DNA of 64,000 bases, from the NCBI GenBank assembly GCA_044225825.1, contig JBGAIB010000009.1, forward strand, positions 84,263-148,262, written 5' to 3'. The stretch comes from Bog-950 sp044225825. GTDB taxonomy: Bacteria; Bacteroidota; Bacteroidia; Chitinophagales; LD1. Both the position numbers and the translations under genes were made by a program. Below, piece by piece: positions 16,956-25,991 of the stretch. Numbering within the stretch: position 1 is the first letter of the stretch; the number at the start of each line of letters is the position of its first letter. The notes beneath the pieces are model-generated. The model made no database searches and was not told where the DNA came from. It saw only the letters and a list, made by a program, of their open reading frames with translations.

Positions 16956-18688
16956 AGCTTATTGTTTTCAAGGAAATACATGTCTATTTCCCCTTTGTTC
17001 TTTGCATGAATTTTACCCCGGTGTATACAGTCGAATCGCTTGCTTATCAGTTTGTAGGTGTCGCCCGAAATATTGATGCGGTTTACTTCTCCGCTTTGCT
17101 CCATGCGCGCAGCGGTGTTAACAGTATCGCCCCAAATATCGTAGGCAAATTTGCTGGAGCCGACAATACCTGCTACCACCGGACCGGAGTGAACGCCAAC
17201 CCGTACCTCGAAGTAATGACCTCCCTGCTGATGCCGTTGCTGTTTTAACTGGTGTACAAAATCAATGATATCGATTGCGGCATTCAGTATGTTATCGGCG
17301 TGGTTGGGTGATGGCACCGGCAGGCCTGCGGCGCACATATAGGCATCGCCTATGGTTTTTATCTTTTCAATACCATAGCGTTCTACTATTTCATCAAAGG
17401 CGCGGAACAGGAAGTCGATCTCGTTTACCAGTTCTTCGGGCGTAAGTTGTTGGCTGATGATGGTAAAGTTTTTAATGTCGATGAACATAACCGTTACCTG
17501 CTCATAAAACCGGGCCTTTGAGGTGCCGGTTTCTTTTAATTCTTCGGCCACTTCAGCAGGCAAAATGTTTAACAGCAATTTATCGGAGCGCAGTTTTTCT
17601 TCCTGCAACTTATCGAGTGCATCTTTTAGTTCTACGTTTTTGAGCTGATGAATTTCGGCTTCGCGTTCCTTGCGTTCCAGGTCGTATTTTAAGTGCAGTT
17701 CGCCCAGTTGTTTCAGGTTTTGAATATTGAGCAACTCATCCTTCATTTTGATGTGTTCCTCGTATTCGTTCAGCGCCGTTTTAAAGTCGCCGGTAGCGCT
17801 GAAGTATTTGCTGAGGATCATGCGGGCATCCTTGATGTATTCCTTCAGGCCCTGTTGGGTAGCCAGTTCCAATGCTTCGCGCACCAGTGGCAGTGCTTCC
17901 TCGTAACGTTGCAGGTGGATTAAGACTTCGGTGGTGTTGTTAAGCGAAGCAATAACCCCGGAGGTGTTACCTGCTTCGATAGCCAGTGTGTGACATTCGC
18001 GGAAGCGGTCGAGCGCGCGTTGATAATCGTGCAGGCGAAGGAAGATGAGCCCCTGGTTGTTGAGGGCTTTAATGGCGTTTAGTTTATCGCCCAGGGCCAG
18101 CAGGGTTTTTTCGATACCAAAGAGGTAGTCGAGCGCCAGGTGGTTTTGCCCGATGTTGGTATATAGCAAACCCACGTTGAGGCTGTTGTAGGCAATCAGG
18201 CGTTCGTCGTTGATTTGATGTGCGATTTTAAGCGAGCGTTCGTACATTTTTAACTCTTCGCGGGTGTTGTTCAGGCATTGGTAAATGCTGCCGATGTTGA
18301 CCAGCGTAGTGGCAATGCCCCGCTGGTCGTTCAATTCTTCTTTTATGCGCAGCGATTGGAAACAACAATCCAGTGCTTCGGCATAGTTGCCGCAGTTGGA
18401 AAGGAAGATGCCCAGGCTGTTTAGCGATACTGAGACTTTGGCAGTATCGCCGATTTGACGGCGCAGGCGAATCGCTTCTTTTATCTCCTCGATTGCCTCT
18501 TCGCTGTTTCCCCGGTTAAAGGCTACCTGTGCTTTCAGGTGGCGCGCTTCGGCTAAGCCCCGCAAATCGTTGGTGCCGGCGGCTAAACCAATGGCTTTAT
18601 CGCATAGTTCATATGCCTGCAACAGGTTGCCGGAGAGGTGAATACGAGCTTCGTTGAGTATGTCTTTAATGCCTTCGGCGGTTTCCAT
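16952..18688 (-). CDS. TPR-linked class III adenylate cyclase
   Basis: A 578-residue soluble protein. Residues ~1-330 are about seven tetratricopeptide repeats, ~330-375 a coiled coil (KKLQEE-type heptads), and ~395-575 a class III cyclase domain. Metal-binding Asp404 (FIDIKNFT) and Asp448 (GDAYM), Lys444 and Asp517 (DIWGDTVN) that select adenine, and Asn524/Arg528 for transition-state stabilisation are all present, so it should make cAMP from ATP. The TPR part probably senses a protein partner. It is followed by a translationally coupled secreted protease. No cAMP receptor gene is in the window. Confidence 0.9.
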   Translation of the reverse strand: METAEGIKDILNEARIHLSGNLLQAYELCDKAIGLAAGTNDLRGLAEARHLKAQVAFNRGNSEEAIEEIKEAIRLRRQIGDTAKVSVSLNSLGIFLSNCGNYAEALDCCFQSLRIKEELNDQRGIATTLVNIGSIYQCLNNTREELKMYERSLKIAHQINDERLIAYNSLNVGLLYTNIGQNHLALDYLFGIEKTLLALGDKLNAIKALNNQGLIFLRLHDYQRALDRFRECHTLAIEAGNTSGVIASLNNTTEVLIHLQRYEEALPLVREALELATQQGLKEYIKDARMILSKYFSATGDFKTALNEYEEHIKMKDELLNIQNLKQLGELHLKYDLERKEREAEIHQLKNVELKDALDKLQEEKLRSDKLLLNILPAEVAEELKETGTSKARFYEQVTVMFIDIKNFTIISQQLTPEELVNEIDFLFRAFDEIVERYGIEKIKTIGDAYMCAAGLPVPSPNHADNILNAAIDIIDFVHQLKQQRHQQGGHYFEVRVGVHSGPVVAGIVGSSKFAYDIWGDTVNTAARMEQSGEVNRINISGDTYKLISKRFDCIHRGKIHAKNKGEIDMYFLENNKL

Positions 18689-18762
18689 GGGGTAGATGGA
18701 ATATAATTTCCTTCTAAATTATTATCCAATATATATCTTAGTTGAAACAAAACCCATTAACT

Positions 18763-19194
18763 ATGAGAAAATCATTCCTCCTATTATTACCGGTTTTGGT
18801 GCTGATGATGGCGTGTAATAACAATACTACCACTACCACTACCGAAACTCCTGCTGTAAAAGCTGACAGTACCCAACCTGCGCCAAGTGCTACCGGAGCT
18901 CAGGATACCACTGCTACCGCCGGCAAGGTGGATGGCACCTCTACCATGCCAGCCCAGGTTTTTGAAGAACTATCGGGCCGCCCTGTTTCAGGCGCTACCG
19001 TAGTAGCTTCGGACAATGGCAGAAGTGTGGAGACAGCTACCACCAACGATAAAGGCATGTATGCCTATACCAGGTTAACCGCCGGTAAAAGCTATACTTA
19101 TACGGTTACCAAAACCGGTTTTGCCAGCCAGAATTCTACCTCAAACTACGATGGCACCAACTCGCTGCCCTGGTTTGCTTTAAAAACCAAGTAA
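18763..19194 (+). CDS. Lipoprotein with carboxypeptidase-regulatory-like domain
   Basis: A 143-residue protein from ATG 18763 (MRKSFLLLLPVLVLMMAC); an upstream TTG would only add residues before the signal peptide. The lipobox LMMAC gives a lipidated Cys. Next comes a Thr/Ala-rich low-complexity linker (~22-65), then one small beta-sandwich domain (VFEELSGRPVSGATVVAS, then NDKGMYAYTRL) of the CarboxypepD_reg type. It is probably outer-membrane anchored. Its role is unknown. A strong terminator follows. Confidence 0.8.
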   Translation: MRKSFLLLLPVLVLMMACNNNTTTTTTETPAVKADSTQPAPSATGAQDTTATAGKVDGTSTMPAQVFEELSGRPVSGATVVASDNGRSVETATTNDKGMYAYTRLTAGKSYTYTVTKTGFASQNSTSNYDGTNSLPWFALKTK

Positions 19195-19221
19195 ACGGGG
19201 ATATGTATGAATATCTTGAAG

Positions 19222-19252
19222 GGCCGTTCCTTAGGAACGGCCTTTTTATTTT
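19222..19252 (+). terminator. Rho-independent terminator
   Basis: Perfect 9-bp stem GGCCGTTCC/GGAACGGCC with a TTA loop and a T-rich tail (19243-19252), 27 bp after the lipoprotein stop codon. Confidence 0.92.
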
Positions 19253-19375
19253 CCTGAAGCCCTACAATTGCCTCGATAACAGTCCTTAACAAATGTAAAC
19301 GGCGGGTTAATATGGGCCCGCTTGCCCTACACTTTCGGCTATTTTGATATTTTTACCCGGTTCAAATTTCCTTTA

Positions 19376-22300
19376 ATGCAAAAGTTCAAGCTTTTCAACA
19401 ACATCTTCGGGTGGTTTTCCTTCCTGTTTGCCGCCGTGGTATACAGTATGACCATGGAGAGCAGCGGCAGTTTTTGGGACTGCGGTGAGTTTATTTCAGG
19501 TTGCTTTAAATTACAGGTAGTGCACCCGCCGGGCGCACCCTTCTTTTTAATGCTGGGCCGCATTTTTACCCTGTTCAGCGGGGTGGATGTAATGGACCCT
19601 GCCGCCAGCGGCCATGCAAGCAGCGTTGCCTTAATGGTTAACCTGATGAGCGCCCTGGCTACTGCCGGTGCTGTTATGTTTACCTTTTGGACTACCACAG
19701 CCCTTGCCCGCAAGGTGGTTGTAAAAGCCGGGGAGGAAATAACTGCCGGCCAGATATTTACCATTATAGGTGCCGGTTTAATTGCCGCTACCTGTGCCAC
19801 TTTTGTTGACTCGCTTTGGTTTAGCGCTGTGGAAGGTGAGGTGTATGCGCTTTCGCAATTCTTTATGAGTCTTATTATCTGGGCCATGATGAAGTGGGAT
19901 GCAGATGACAGTCAATATGCCGACCACTGGCTGGTACTGATTGCTTACATGACCGGTCTTTCCATAGGCGTTCACCTGTTAAGCTTACTTGCCTTACCTG
20001 CTATTGCGCTTATCTACTATTATAAGCGATTTAAAACCACCCTTATTGGTTGGTTGATTGCAGGCGCAACAGGTATGTTCATCCTGGGCTTCTATATGAA
20101 GTTCATTATCTCGTTTACCCAAAGCTACCTGGCCGGTATGGACCTGTTTTTTGTAAACAGCGTTGGATTGGGCTTTAACTCCGGTATAATAATCGGAGCA
20201 TTGCTGGTAATTGCTTTACTGGTAAGCATCATCCGCTTTAGCCATAGCGGCACCAAGCGTGACTTCCAGATTGCCATGGGTGTTTCTATCTTCTATGTGC
20301 TGATCGGATTAATTATAGAAGATAGCGTTACTGCCAAGCTTATCCGCCTGGTATTCCCTTTAGGTATCTGGATAGCCAATAAGTATGGTTACGAGGCACG
20401 CCGCCTGGCCAACATTGCCGTGCTTTCCATTGCGTTCTCTTATATCGGTTACCTGTCGTATATCATGGTGCCTATCCGTGCTATCGCCAATCCGCCGATT
20501 AACATGAACCGCCCTACTGATCCGTTTACTATTAAGAGTTATGTGGATCGTGAGCAGTATGGCGACCGTCCGCTGGTAATGGGCCCTGATTATACTGCCG
20601 ACCCTTATGACGATGCTACCGGATACATTTACGGCGGCGACCGTTGGGAGAAAAACGTTGCAACCAAGCAATACGATAACAAAGGACCTAAGCAAACGGA
20701 CTATCAGTTCCGTCCGGAAGTAAACATGTTCTTCCCGCGTTTAGGTTTCTGGCAGGATGAAAGTAAAACACCGGGCTACCGTGCCTGGTTGAACCCGGAG
20801 TATAATATTATTGACCGCGAAACCCGCGAGATTGTAAAAACCTATCCGCCATCGGCACTGGATGCAGCTAACACCGCTGTGGCCGAGATGAACAAGAAAG
20901 AGCCGGGACAAGATGGCCGCGGGCGCTATAAGGTGAAGGATGCCATCAGCAGTTCCGATAACTGGCGTTTCTTCTTTAAGTACCAGCTGGGCTTTATGTA
21001 TTTCCGCTACCTGATGTGGAACTTTACAGGCCGCCAGGATGATATACAGGGTGCTTACTACAACGATAACGGCCGCTGGATTTCGGGTATACCTGCTATT
21101 GACAACTCGCATGCTATTATTGGTTTGCCCGATTGGCCGCAGGAGGGATTATCGAAGGCCATGCTGGAAAACAAGGGGCGGAACCTCTTCTTCATGATTC
21201 CGTTCCTGATTGGATTGGTGGGCTTCTTCTATACGCTATTTAAACACGACAAGGTATTCTGGATAGTAGCGGTGTTGTTTGTTACTACCGGTATACTGCA
21301 GATTGTTTACCAAAACGAACCGCCAATTGAACCGCGTGAGCGTGACTATGCGGTAGCCGGGTCGTTCCTTACCTATACTATATGGATAGGTTTTGGTATG
21401 CTGGCTATTGTGGAGTTTTTACGCAAGTGGTTAGGCCAACTGCCAAGTGCAGGTATAGCCCTGGCGCTGTGTGCTGTGGCACCTTTCCTGATGGGTTCGC
21501 AAGGTTGGGATGACCATAACCGCCATGGCCGCAACACGGCCCGCGATTTTGCCCGTTGCTACCTGGAAAGCTGCCAGCCAAATGCAGTATTGTTTACCAT
21601 GGGTGATAATGATACGTATCCGCTGTGGTATGCACAGGAAGTGGAAGGCATACGTACGGATGTACGCGTGATTAACCTTTCGTTACTTGGGGTGGATTGG
21701 TATATAGACCAACTGAACTACAAGATTAACGATGCGGCACCGTTGAAAATGAGCTGTAAGCCTGAACAGTATCACGGCAGCGAACGCGACATTGTACGCT
21801 ACCAATACAAAGAAGGTTTGAGCGGTACGGCGCGTCCGTTAAGTGAGGTGATGAGCCTTATTGCCAGCGATAAGCCGGGCGACCGCATGATGGAACAGGG
21901 CGGAGGTGGCCGTTACTCCATCTTCTTTACCCGTAACATGTATATGGACATTGACTCGGCCAAGGCTGCGGAAATGAATTTTGTGGCACCGGATGAGCGC
22001 AACCTGATTGTGCCGCGCATGGACTGGACGGTGAACAAGAACATGCTTACCAAAGGTGACTGGATGACGCTTGATATCATTAACCAGAACTTTATGGAGC
22101 GTCCGATTTACTTTGCCGTATCGGTTGGTTCGGAAGCTTACCTTGGTTTTGATAAGTATTTCCAACTGGAGGGCTTAACCTATCGCATTGTGCCGAAGTT
22201 GAATACCAGCGGTTCGCCGTTTACCTCGCCTGTACGTTGGGATGCTTGCTACCAGAACATGATGACCAAGTTTAAGTTTGGCGGTATTGCCGAGAACAAG

Positions 22301-22921
22301 GACATTTACCTGGACGAGAACAACCTGCGTATGGTGGTAAACCTGAAGTCGAACTTTGGCCGTTTAGCACAAACCATGTTAGATAAGGGCCAGCCTGAGA
22401 AAGCTGCTGCTTCTATCGACTACTCGCTGAAGGAAATGCCGGCTGATAAAGTGCCGCATTCTTATTTCGACGTGGAGTATCCGGAAGTTTATTACCGCGC
22501 GGGTCAAAAGGACAAGGCGCATAAACTGCTGGAAGAGATGTGGGCTGCCGCTAAGGACGACCTGAACTACTATCGCAAGGTGTACGAATACACCTTGAAC
22601 GAGGCGAACAAAAACGGCGAGGCCGCTTATGCCAAGAGCCTGCGCGAAGGTTCGTTTGGCGAACGCCGCGAAGTGCGCGAGAACACTACGGTGATGATTC
22701 AGTTAGTACTGGCCGCTGCTAAATACGAGAACCCGGATTATTACCAGGCTAACGTAGCACCTAACCAAAACCGCTGGTTGAAGTTAGTGGTAAGCAGCAA
22801 GGACGAAATGGATGAGCTGGACCAGATTATAAAAGGCACCACCGATCCGAATGCACCTTACTGTGTGAAGTTGCGCGACGAAATGGTGCGTTACCGTTTC
22901 GCGTTCTACCGCTTTAATTAA
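19376..22921 (+). CDS. DUF2723 membrane protein, putative O-mannosyltransferase, with C-terminal TPR-like part
   Basis: A protein of 1181 residues from ATG 19376 (an in-frame TTG 54 bp upstream is probably not used). The N-terminal DUF2723/GT-C-like domain has about ten TM helices and an acidic motif right after the first helix (FWDCGEF, Asp35/Glu38), the position of the catalytic acid in GT-C enzymes. A large extracytoplasmic domain follows (TMGDNDTYPLWYAQE, near residue 740), then a helical TPR-like C-terminus with EMWAAAKDDLNYY. Eukaryotic TMEM260, which shares DUF2723, O-mannosylates proteins, so a role in protein glycosylation is plausible but unproven. A possible promoter (TTG, 16 bp, TATTTTG) lies at 19322-19347. 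Confidence 0.85.
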   Translation: MQKFKLFNNIFGWFSFLFAAVVYSMTMESSGSFWDCGEFISGCFKLQVVHPPGAPFFLMLGRIFTLFSGVDVMDPAASGHASSVALMVNLMSALATAGAVMFTFWTTTALARKVVVKAGEEITAGQIFTIIGAGLIAATCATFVDSLWFSAVEGEVYALSQFFMSLIIWAMMKWDADDSQYADHWLVLIAYMTGLSIGVHLLSLLALPAIALIYYYKRFKTTLIGWLIAGATGMFILGFYMKFIISFTQSYLAGMDLFFVNSVGLGFNSGIIIGALLVIALLVSIIRFSHSGTKRDFQIAMGVSIFYVLIGLIIEDSVTAKLIRLVFPLGIWIANKYGYEARRLANIAVLSIAFSYIGYLSYIMVPIRAIANPPINMNRPTDPFTIKSYVDREQYGDRPLVMGPDYTADPYDDATGYIYGGDRWEKNVATKQYDNKGPKQTDYQFRPEVNMFFPRLGFWQDESKTPGYRAWLNPEYNIIDRETREIVKTYPPSALDAANTAVAEMNKKEPGQDGRGRYKVKDAISSSDNWRFFFKYQLGFMYFRYLMWNFTGRQDDIQGAYYNDNGRWISGIPAIDNSHAIIGLPDWPQEGLSKAMLENKGRNLFFMIPFLIGLVGFFYTLFKHDKVFWIVAVLFVTTGILQIVYQNEPPIEPRERDYAVAGSFLTYTIWIGFGMLAIVEFLRKWLGQLPSAGIALALCAVAPFLMGSQGWDDHNRHGRNTARDFARCYLESCQPNAVLFTMGDNDTYPLWYAQEVEGIRTDVRVINLSLLGVDWYIDQLNYKINDAAPLKMSCKPEQYHGSERDIVRYQYKEGLSGTARPLSEVMSLIASDKPGDRMMEQGGGGRYSIFFTRNMYMDIDSAKAAEMNFVAPDERNLIVPRMDWTVNKNMLTKGDWMTLDIINQNFMERPIYFAVSVGSEAYLGFDKYFQLEGLTYRIVPKLNTSGSPFTSPVRWDACYQNMMTKFKFGGIAENKDIYLDENNLRMVVNLKSNFGRLAQTMLDKGQPEKAAASIDYSLKEMPADKVPHSYFDVEYPEVYYRAGQKDKAHKLLEEMWAAAKDDLNYYRKVYEYTLNEANKNGEAAYAKSLREGSFGERREVRENTTVMIQLVLAAAKYENPDYYQANVAPNQNRWLKLVVSSKDEMDELDQIIKGTTDPNAPYCVKLRDEMVRYRFAFYRFN

Positions 22922-22943
22922 TAAGCGTTATGCTTTAGTTGAT

Positions 22944-22976
22944 AGAGCCACCTCCTTTTAGGGGTGGCTCTTTTTA
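22944..22976 (+). terminator. Rho-independent terminator
   Basis: AGAGCCACC (22944-22952) pairs with GGTGGCTCT (22963-22971), loop about 10 nt, followed by a T-run. It ends the DUF2723 transcript. Confidence 0.9.
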
Positions 22977-23089
22977 TTGTGGTTACACAGATAATACAAA
23001 ATTTATTGCCACACAAAGGCACTAAGAAAGGTTTTCTGTTTTCAGTCTACTGTTTACAGTTGGGTTTCGAGTTTAAAGTTGAAGCTGAA

Positions 23090-23134
23090 TCGCGTTGCAA
23101 ACGCGAAGCTTAAGAGTCACGCGTGGGACACGCG
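23090..23134. repeat. Two adjacent GC-rich palindromes
   Basis: TCGCGTT-GCA-AACGCGA (23090-23106) and CGCGTG-GGA-CACGCG (23120-23134) are perfect hairpins 13 bp apart, between the terminator of the DUF2723 gene and the end of the kdp-operon kinase gene. They look like a REP-type intergenic element. No T-run follows on either strand. Confidence 0.6.
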
Positions 23135-23176
23135 CGACAGCTTTCATCTAACACCTTTAGCCCTTGAAAGGGACAA

Positions 23177-24853
23177 TTATGTATTTAAAACGAAACTGAA
23201 GGTGCTGCCATTGCCTGCGGTGCTGGCAGCAAAAATTTTGCCGCCCTGTGCTTCGATAAACTCCTTGCTGATGGCGAGGCCCAGGCCTGTGCCTCCTTTG
23301 GTGCCGGGCACTTTAAAATAGCGCTCGAACAAACGCGGCACGTATTGCGCTTCGATACCGGGGCCATGGTCGTATACAGAGAATAATACCTGTTTACCCT
23401 GTTGTTCGGCCGTTACCCGGATGATGCCACCCTGCGGGGAATAGCGGATTGCGTTGGTCAATAAGTTTACCAATACCCAAACGGTTTTATCCTGATCGGC
23501 AGTAACAGCCGGTAGGTTAGGAGCTATCTCTACCTTTAGTTTAATTTCTTTTTGTTCTGCCAGGGCCTTTACTGCATCCGTGGCTAATTCGGTTATCTGA
23601 AACGGCTGAACCGTATTTAGGGTTAGCTGAATATTGCCAGTTTCAACCTGGGTCATATTCAGTAATTCGCCGGTTATTTTAAGCAAGCGATTGGTGTCGT
23701 CGCTGATACTTTCAGCCAGGTGTAACTGTTCGGCATTCAGCGGTCCGCTTTTGGGGTTTTGCAATAGCTGCAGACTCATTTTTATGGCGGCAATCGGCGT
23801 TTTCAGTTCGTGCGAGATGGTGGCAATAAAGTTTGTTTTTGCCGCATCCAGCTCTTTGAAAGGTGTAACGTTGTGTAAGGTGATTACTTCGCCGATAACC
23901 TGATCGGCATTGGTCACCTCGCGGTAGTTTTTAACGAAGTAGCTCTCCTTGTTATTGGCGTAAATCTTAAGTTCAGCCGGCATTTCCTTATTCAGCAAAT
24001 TGCGGAGCAGATCGTTTTTAAGAGCCACATCCGGCGCATAGCGGCCCACCATTTCGTTCCGTTTCAGCATCAGCAAATTTTCGGCTACCTCGTTTACAAA
24101 CAAGATGTGCTGACGGCCATCGAGCCCGATAACGGCATCCTGCATGTTGTTGATTACCGCTTCTATCCGGCTTTTTTCGAACATTAATTGCGATACGTTG
24201 CTGTGTTCCCATTTATCCAGTTCAGCTGCCATGCCGTTAAAGGTGTTGGCCAGTTCACCGAATTCGTCGTGCGAGCGGATATTAATACGAGTGTTGTAAT
24301 CCTTGTTGGCAATGTTGCGGATACCCTGGGTAAGTGCCTGGATAGGGTCGTCAATCCAGCGCGGGAAGTTGATGACAAATGTAAAGCTGAGTAAAAAGCA
24401 AATGGTGCTGAGAATGCTTATATAGGCAAAGCCCTGTTTGGTTTTATCGGATATGCCATTGTTTTTATTGACGATAGCATCCATGTTCAGTTGCTGTATC
24501 AGCAACAGTTTTTCGCGCAGAGCAACGGCAGTTGCGCCGCTGTGTATATTGGAGCGGTAAACGGCAAACAGTTTGCGCAACTCTGCGGTGGCTTCCTCTT
24601 CCCCCTTTTCGGTAATGTTATGTTCCTGCTTTGCCAGGTTTTCTTCGAAGGCCTTGATAGAAGTGGCACTATCGGGATGATCAAGTGCTTCCATCATTTG
24701 CTTGGTGTACTGCAATGTATTGTAATTGGCCTTCAGCATATCCTTTGATTCGCTTGCCAGGTTGTTTATATAGTAGCTGCCTGAAATAGCCAGCAGTGCA
24801 ATAATGGCCAGCAGAAAGAGCAGGCCCATACGGATTTTGTTTTTTACGCTCAT
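23177..24853 (-). CDS. Sensor histidine kinase of the kdp operon (HAMP-PAS-HisKA-HATPase)
   Basis: A protein of 558 residues from ATG 24853 (MSVKNKIRMGLLF); the frame is open upstream but would run into kdpD. TM helices lie at ~8-29 and ~142-163 with a periplasmic helical domain between. HAMP follows at ~165-220, PAS at ~228-335, HisKA with His348 (ATISHELKTPIAAI), and HATPase with DHGPGI and GTGLGLAISKE. It is the last gene of the kdp operon, 13 bp after the truncated kdpD, and so supplies the kinase part that KdpD lacks here. Its likely partner is the NtrC-type regulator at 32369-33700. Confidence 0.9.
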   Translation of the reverse strand: MSVKNKIRMGLLFLLAIIALLAISGSYYINNLASESKDMLKANYNTLQYTKQMMEALDHPDSATSIKAFEENLAKQEHNITEKGEEEATAELRKLFAVYRSNIHSGATAVALREKLLLIQQLNMDAIVNKNNGISDKTKQGFAYISILSTICFLLSFTFVINFPRWIDDPIQALTQGIRNIANKDYNTRINIRSHDEFGELANTFNGMAAELDKWEHSNVSQLMFEKSRIEAVINNMQDAVIGLDGRQHILFVNEVAENLLMLKRNEMVGRYAPDVALKNDLLRNLLNKEMPAELKIYANNKESYFVKNYREVTNADQVIGEVITLHNVTPFKELDAAKTNFIATISHELKTPIAAIKMSLQLLQNPKSGPLNAEQLHLAESISDDTNRLLKITGELLNMTQVETGNIQLTLNTVQPFQITELATDAVKALAEQKEIKLKVEIAPNLPAVTADQDKTVWVLVNLLTNAIRYSPQGGIIRVTAEQQGKQVLFSVYDHGPGIEAQYVPRLFERYFKVPGTKGGTGLGLAISKEFIEAQGGKIFAASTAGNGSTFSFVLNT

Positions 24854-24866
24854 AACGCAGTATTTA

Positions 24867-25991
24867 TTACGAGAGAATAATGACATCTACATCGTTGCTG
24901 GAAAGTTTGTTGAGCAACTGATTAAAAATGCCGGTGCTTAAAATTATTTGCGACAGCTTAAGGTGCGGTTTGCCGATACAAATAGTTGTTATGCCTTTTT
25001 CTTCAGCTACCTTAATAATGGCATTAGCAATGCTGCTATCTTTTGTTTGCAGTACCTCGGCACCTAACTCGGTGGCCAGTTTAAAATTATTGATCAGGTG
25101 CCGTTGCAGGTCAAGTGCTATTTTATCGTTGTTCTCCTTAGGGGTTTGCACATACAGCACATACCAGCCGCTGTTGTAATAATTGGCTAAACGGGCTGTT
25201 TTGCGAATTACTTTTTTTGCGATTTCGTTATTGGAGGAGATGCAGGCCAAAAAACGCTCGGGCCGCACCTGTATCTGGCGGGGTACTTCCTTTTCCACCT
25301 TCCGTTCCACCTGGCTGGCAACTTCTTTTAAAGCCAGTTCGCGCAATTGCAGGATATGTTCGGGTTTAAAAAAGTTATTGAGCGCTGCCTGAATTTTATC
25401 AGCCTTGTAAATTTTGCCTTCGCGTAAGCGGGTAATCAGTTCATCGGCAGTAAGGTCGATGTTTACCACTTCGTCGGCCAGGGCCAGTACTTTATCGGGT
25501 ATGCGTTCGCTCACATCAATACCGGTAATCAGTTTCACTTCTTCGTTCAAACTTTCGATATGCTGAATGTTGACTGCCGAAATTACGTTAATGCCCGCTT
25601 CGAGAATTTCAAGTACATCCTGCCAGCGCTTTTCGTTCTTGCTGCCTTCGATATTGGTATGGGCCAGCTCATCCACAATTACCACTTCGGGCCGCAGGTT
25701 AAGGATGGCCTGCACATCCATTTCGTCCAGTTCCTTGCCTTTGTAAAAAAGTTTGCGGCGGGGAATTACGGGTAAACCTTCTAAAAGCTCGTGGGTTTCT
25801 TTGCGGTAATGGGTTTCGATGAACCCGATTTTTACATCAATACCGTTTTTGAGCAGGGAGTGAGCCTCCTGCAACATGCGAAAAGTTTTACCTACACCGG
25901 CACTCATACCGATATAGATTTTAAACTTACCCAGTCTTGATTTTTTAATCAGCTGAAGAAACTCTTCTGCCGATTTCCGCATTTCTTCCAT
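24867..25991 (-). CDS. kdpD: KdpD N-terminal sensor half (KdpD + USP domains, no kinase)
   Basis: A 374-residue cytoplasmic protein equivalent to the first third of E. coli KdpD. The KdpD domain (~20-230) has Walker A GMSAGVGKT (residues 28-36) and Walker B-like VVIVDELAHTN. A universal stress protein domain (~240-374) ends TTICIGKPHLK. The four TM helices, GAF and kinase domains of full KdpD are absent; the next gene supplies a kinase with its own membrane sensor. The start codon overlaps the porin stop (TAATG), so translation is coupled. It probably binds a nucleotide and modulates the kinase in response to potassium. Confidence 0.92.
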   Translation of the reverse strand: MEEMRKSAEEFLQLIKKSRLGKFKIYIGMSAGVGKTFRMLQEAHSLLKNGIDVKIGFIETHYRKETHELLEGLPVIPRRKLFYKGKELDEMDVQAILNLRPEVVIVDELAHTNIEGSKNEKRWQDVLEILEAGINVISAVNIQHIESLNEEVKLITGIDVSERIPDKVLALADEVVNIDLTADELITRLREGKIYKADKIQAALNNFFKPEHILQLRELALKEVASQVERKVEKEVPRQIQVRPERFLACISSNNEIAKKVIRKTARLANYYNSGWYVLYVQTPKENNDKIALDLQRHLINNFKLATELGAEVLQTKDSSIANAIIKVAEEKGITTICIGKPHLKLSQIILSTGIFNQLLNKLSSNDVDVIILS

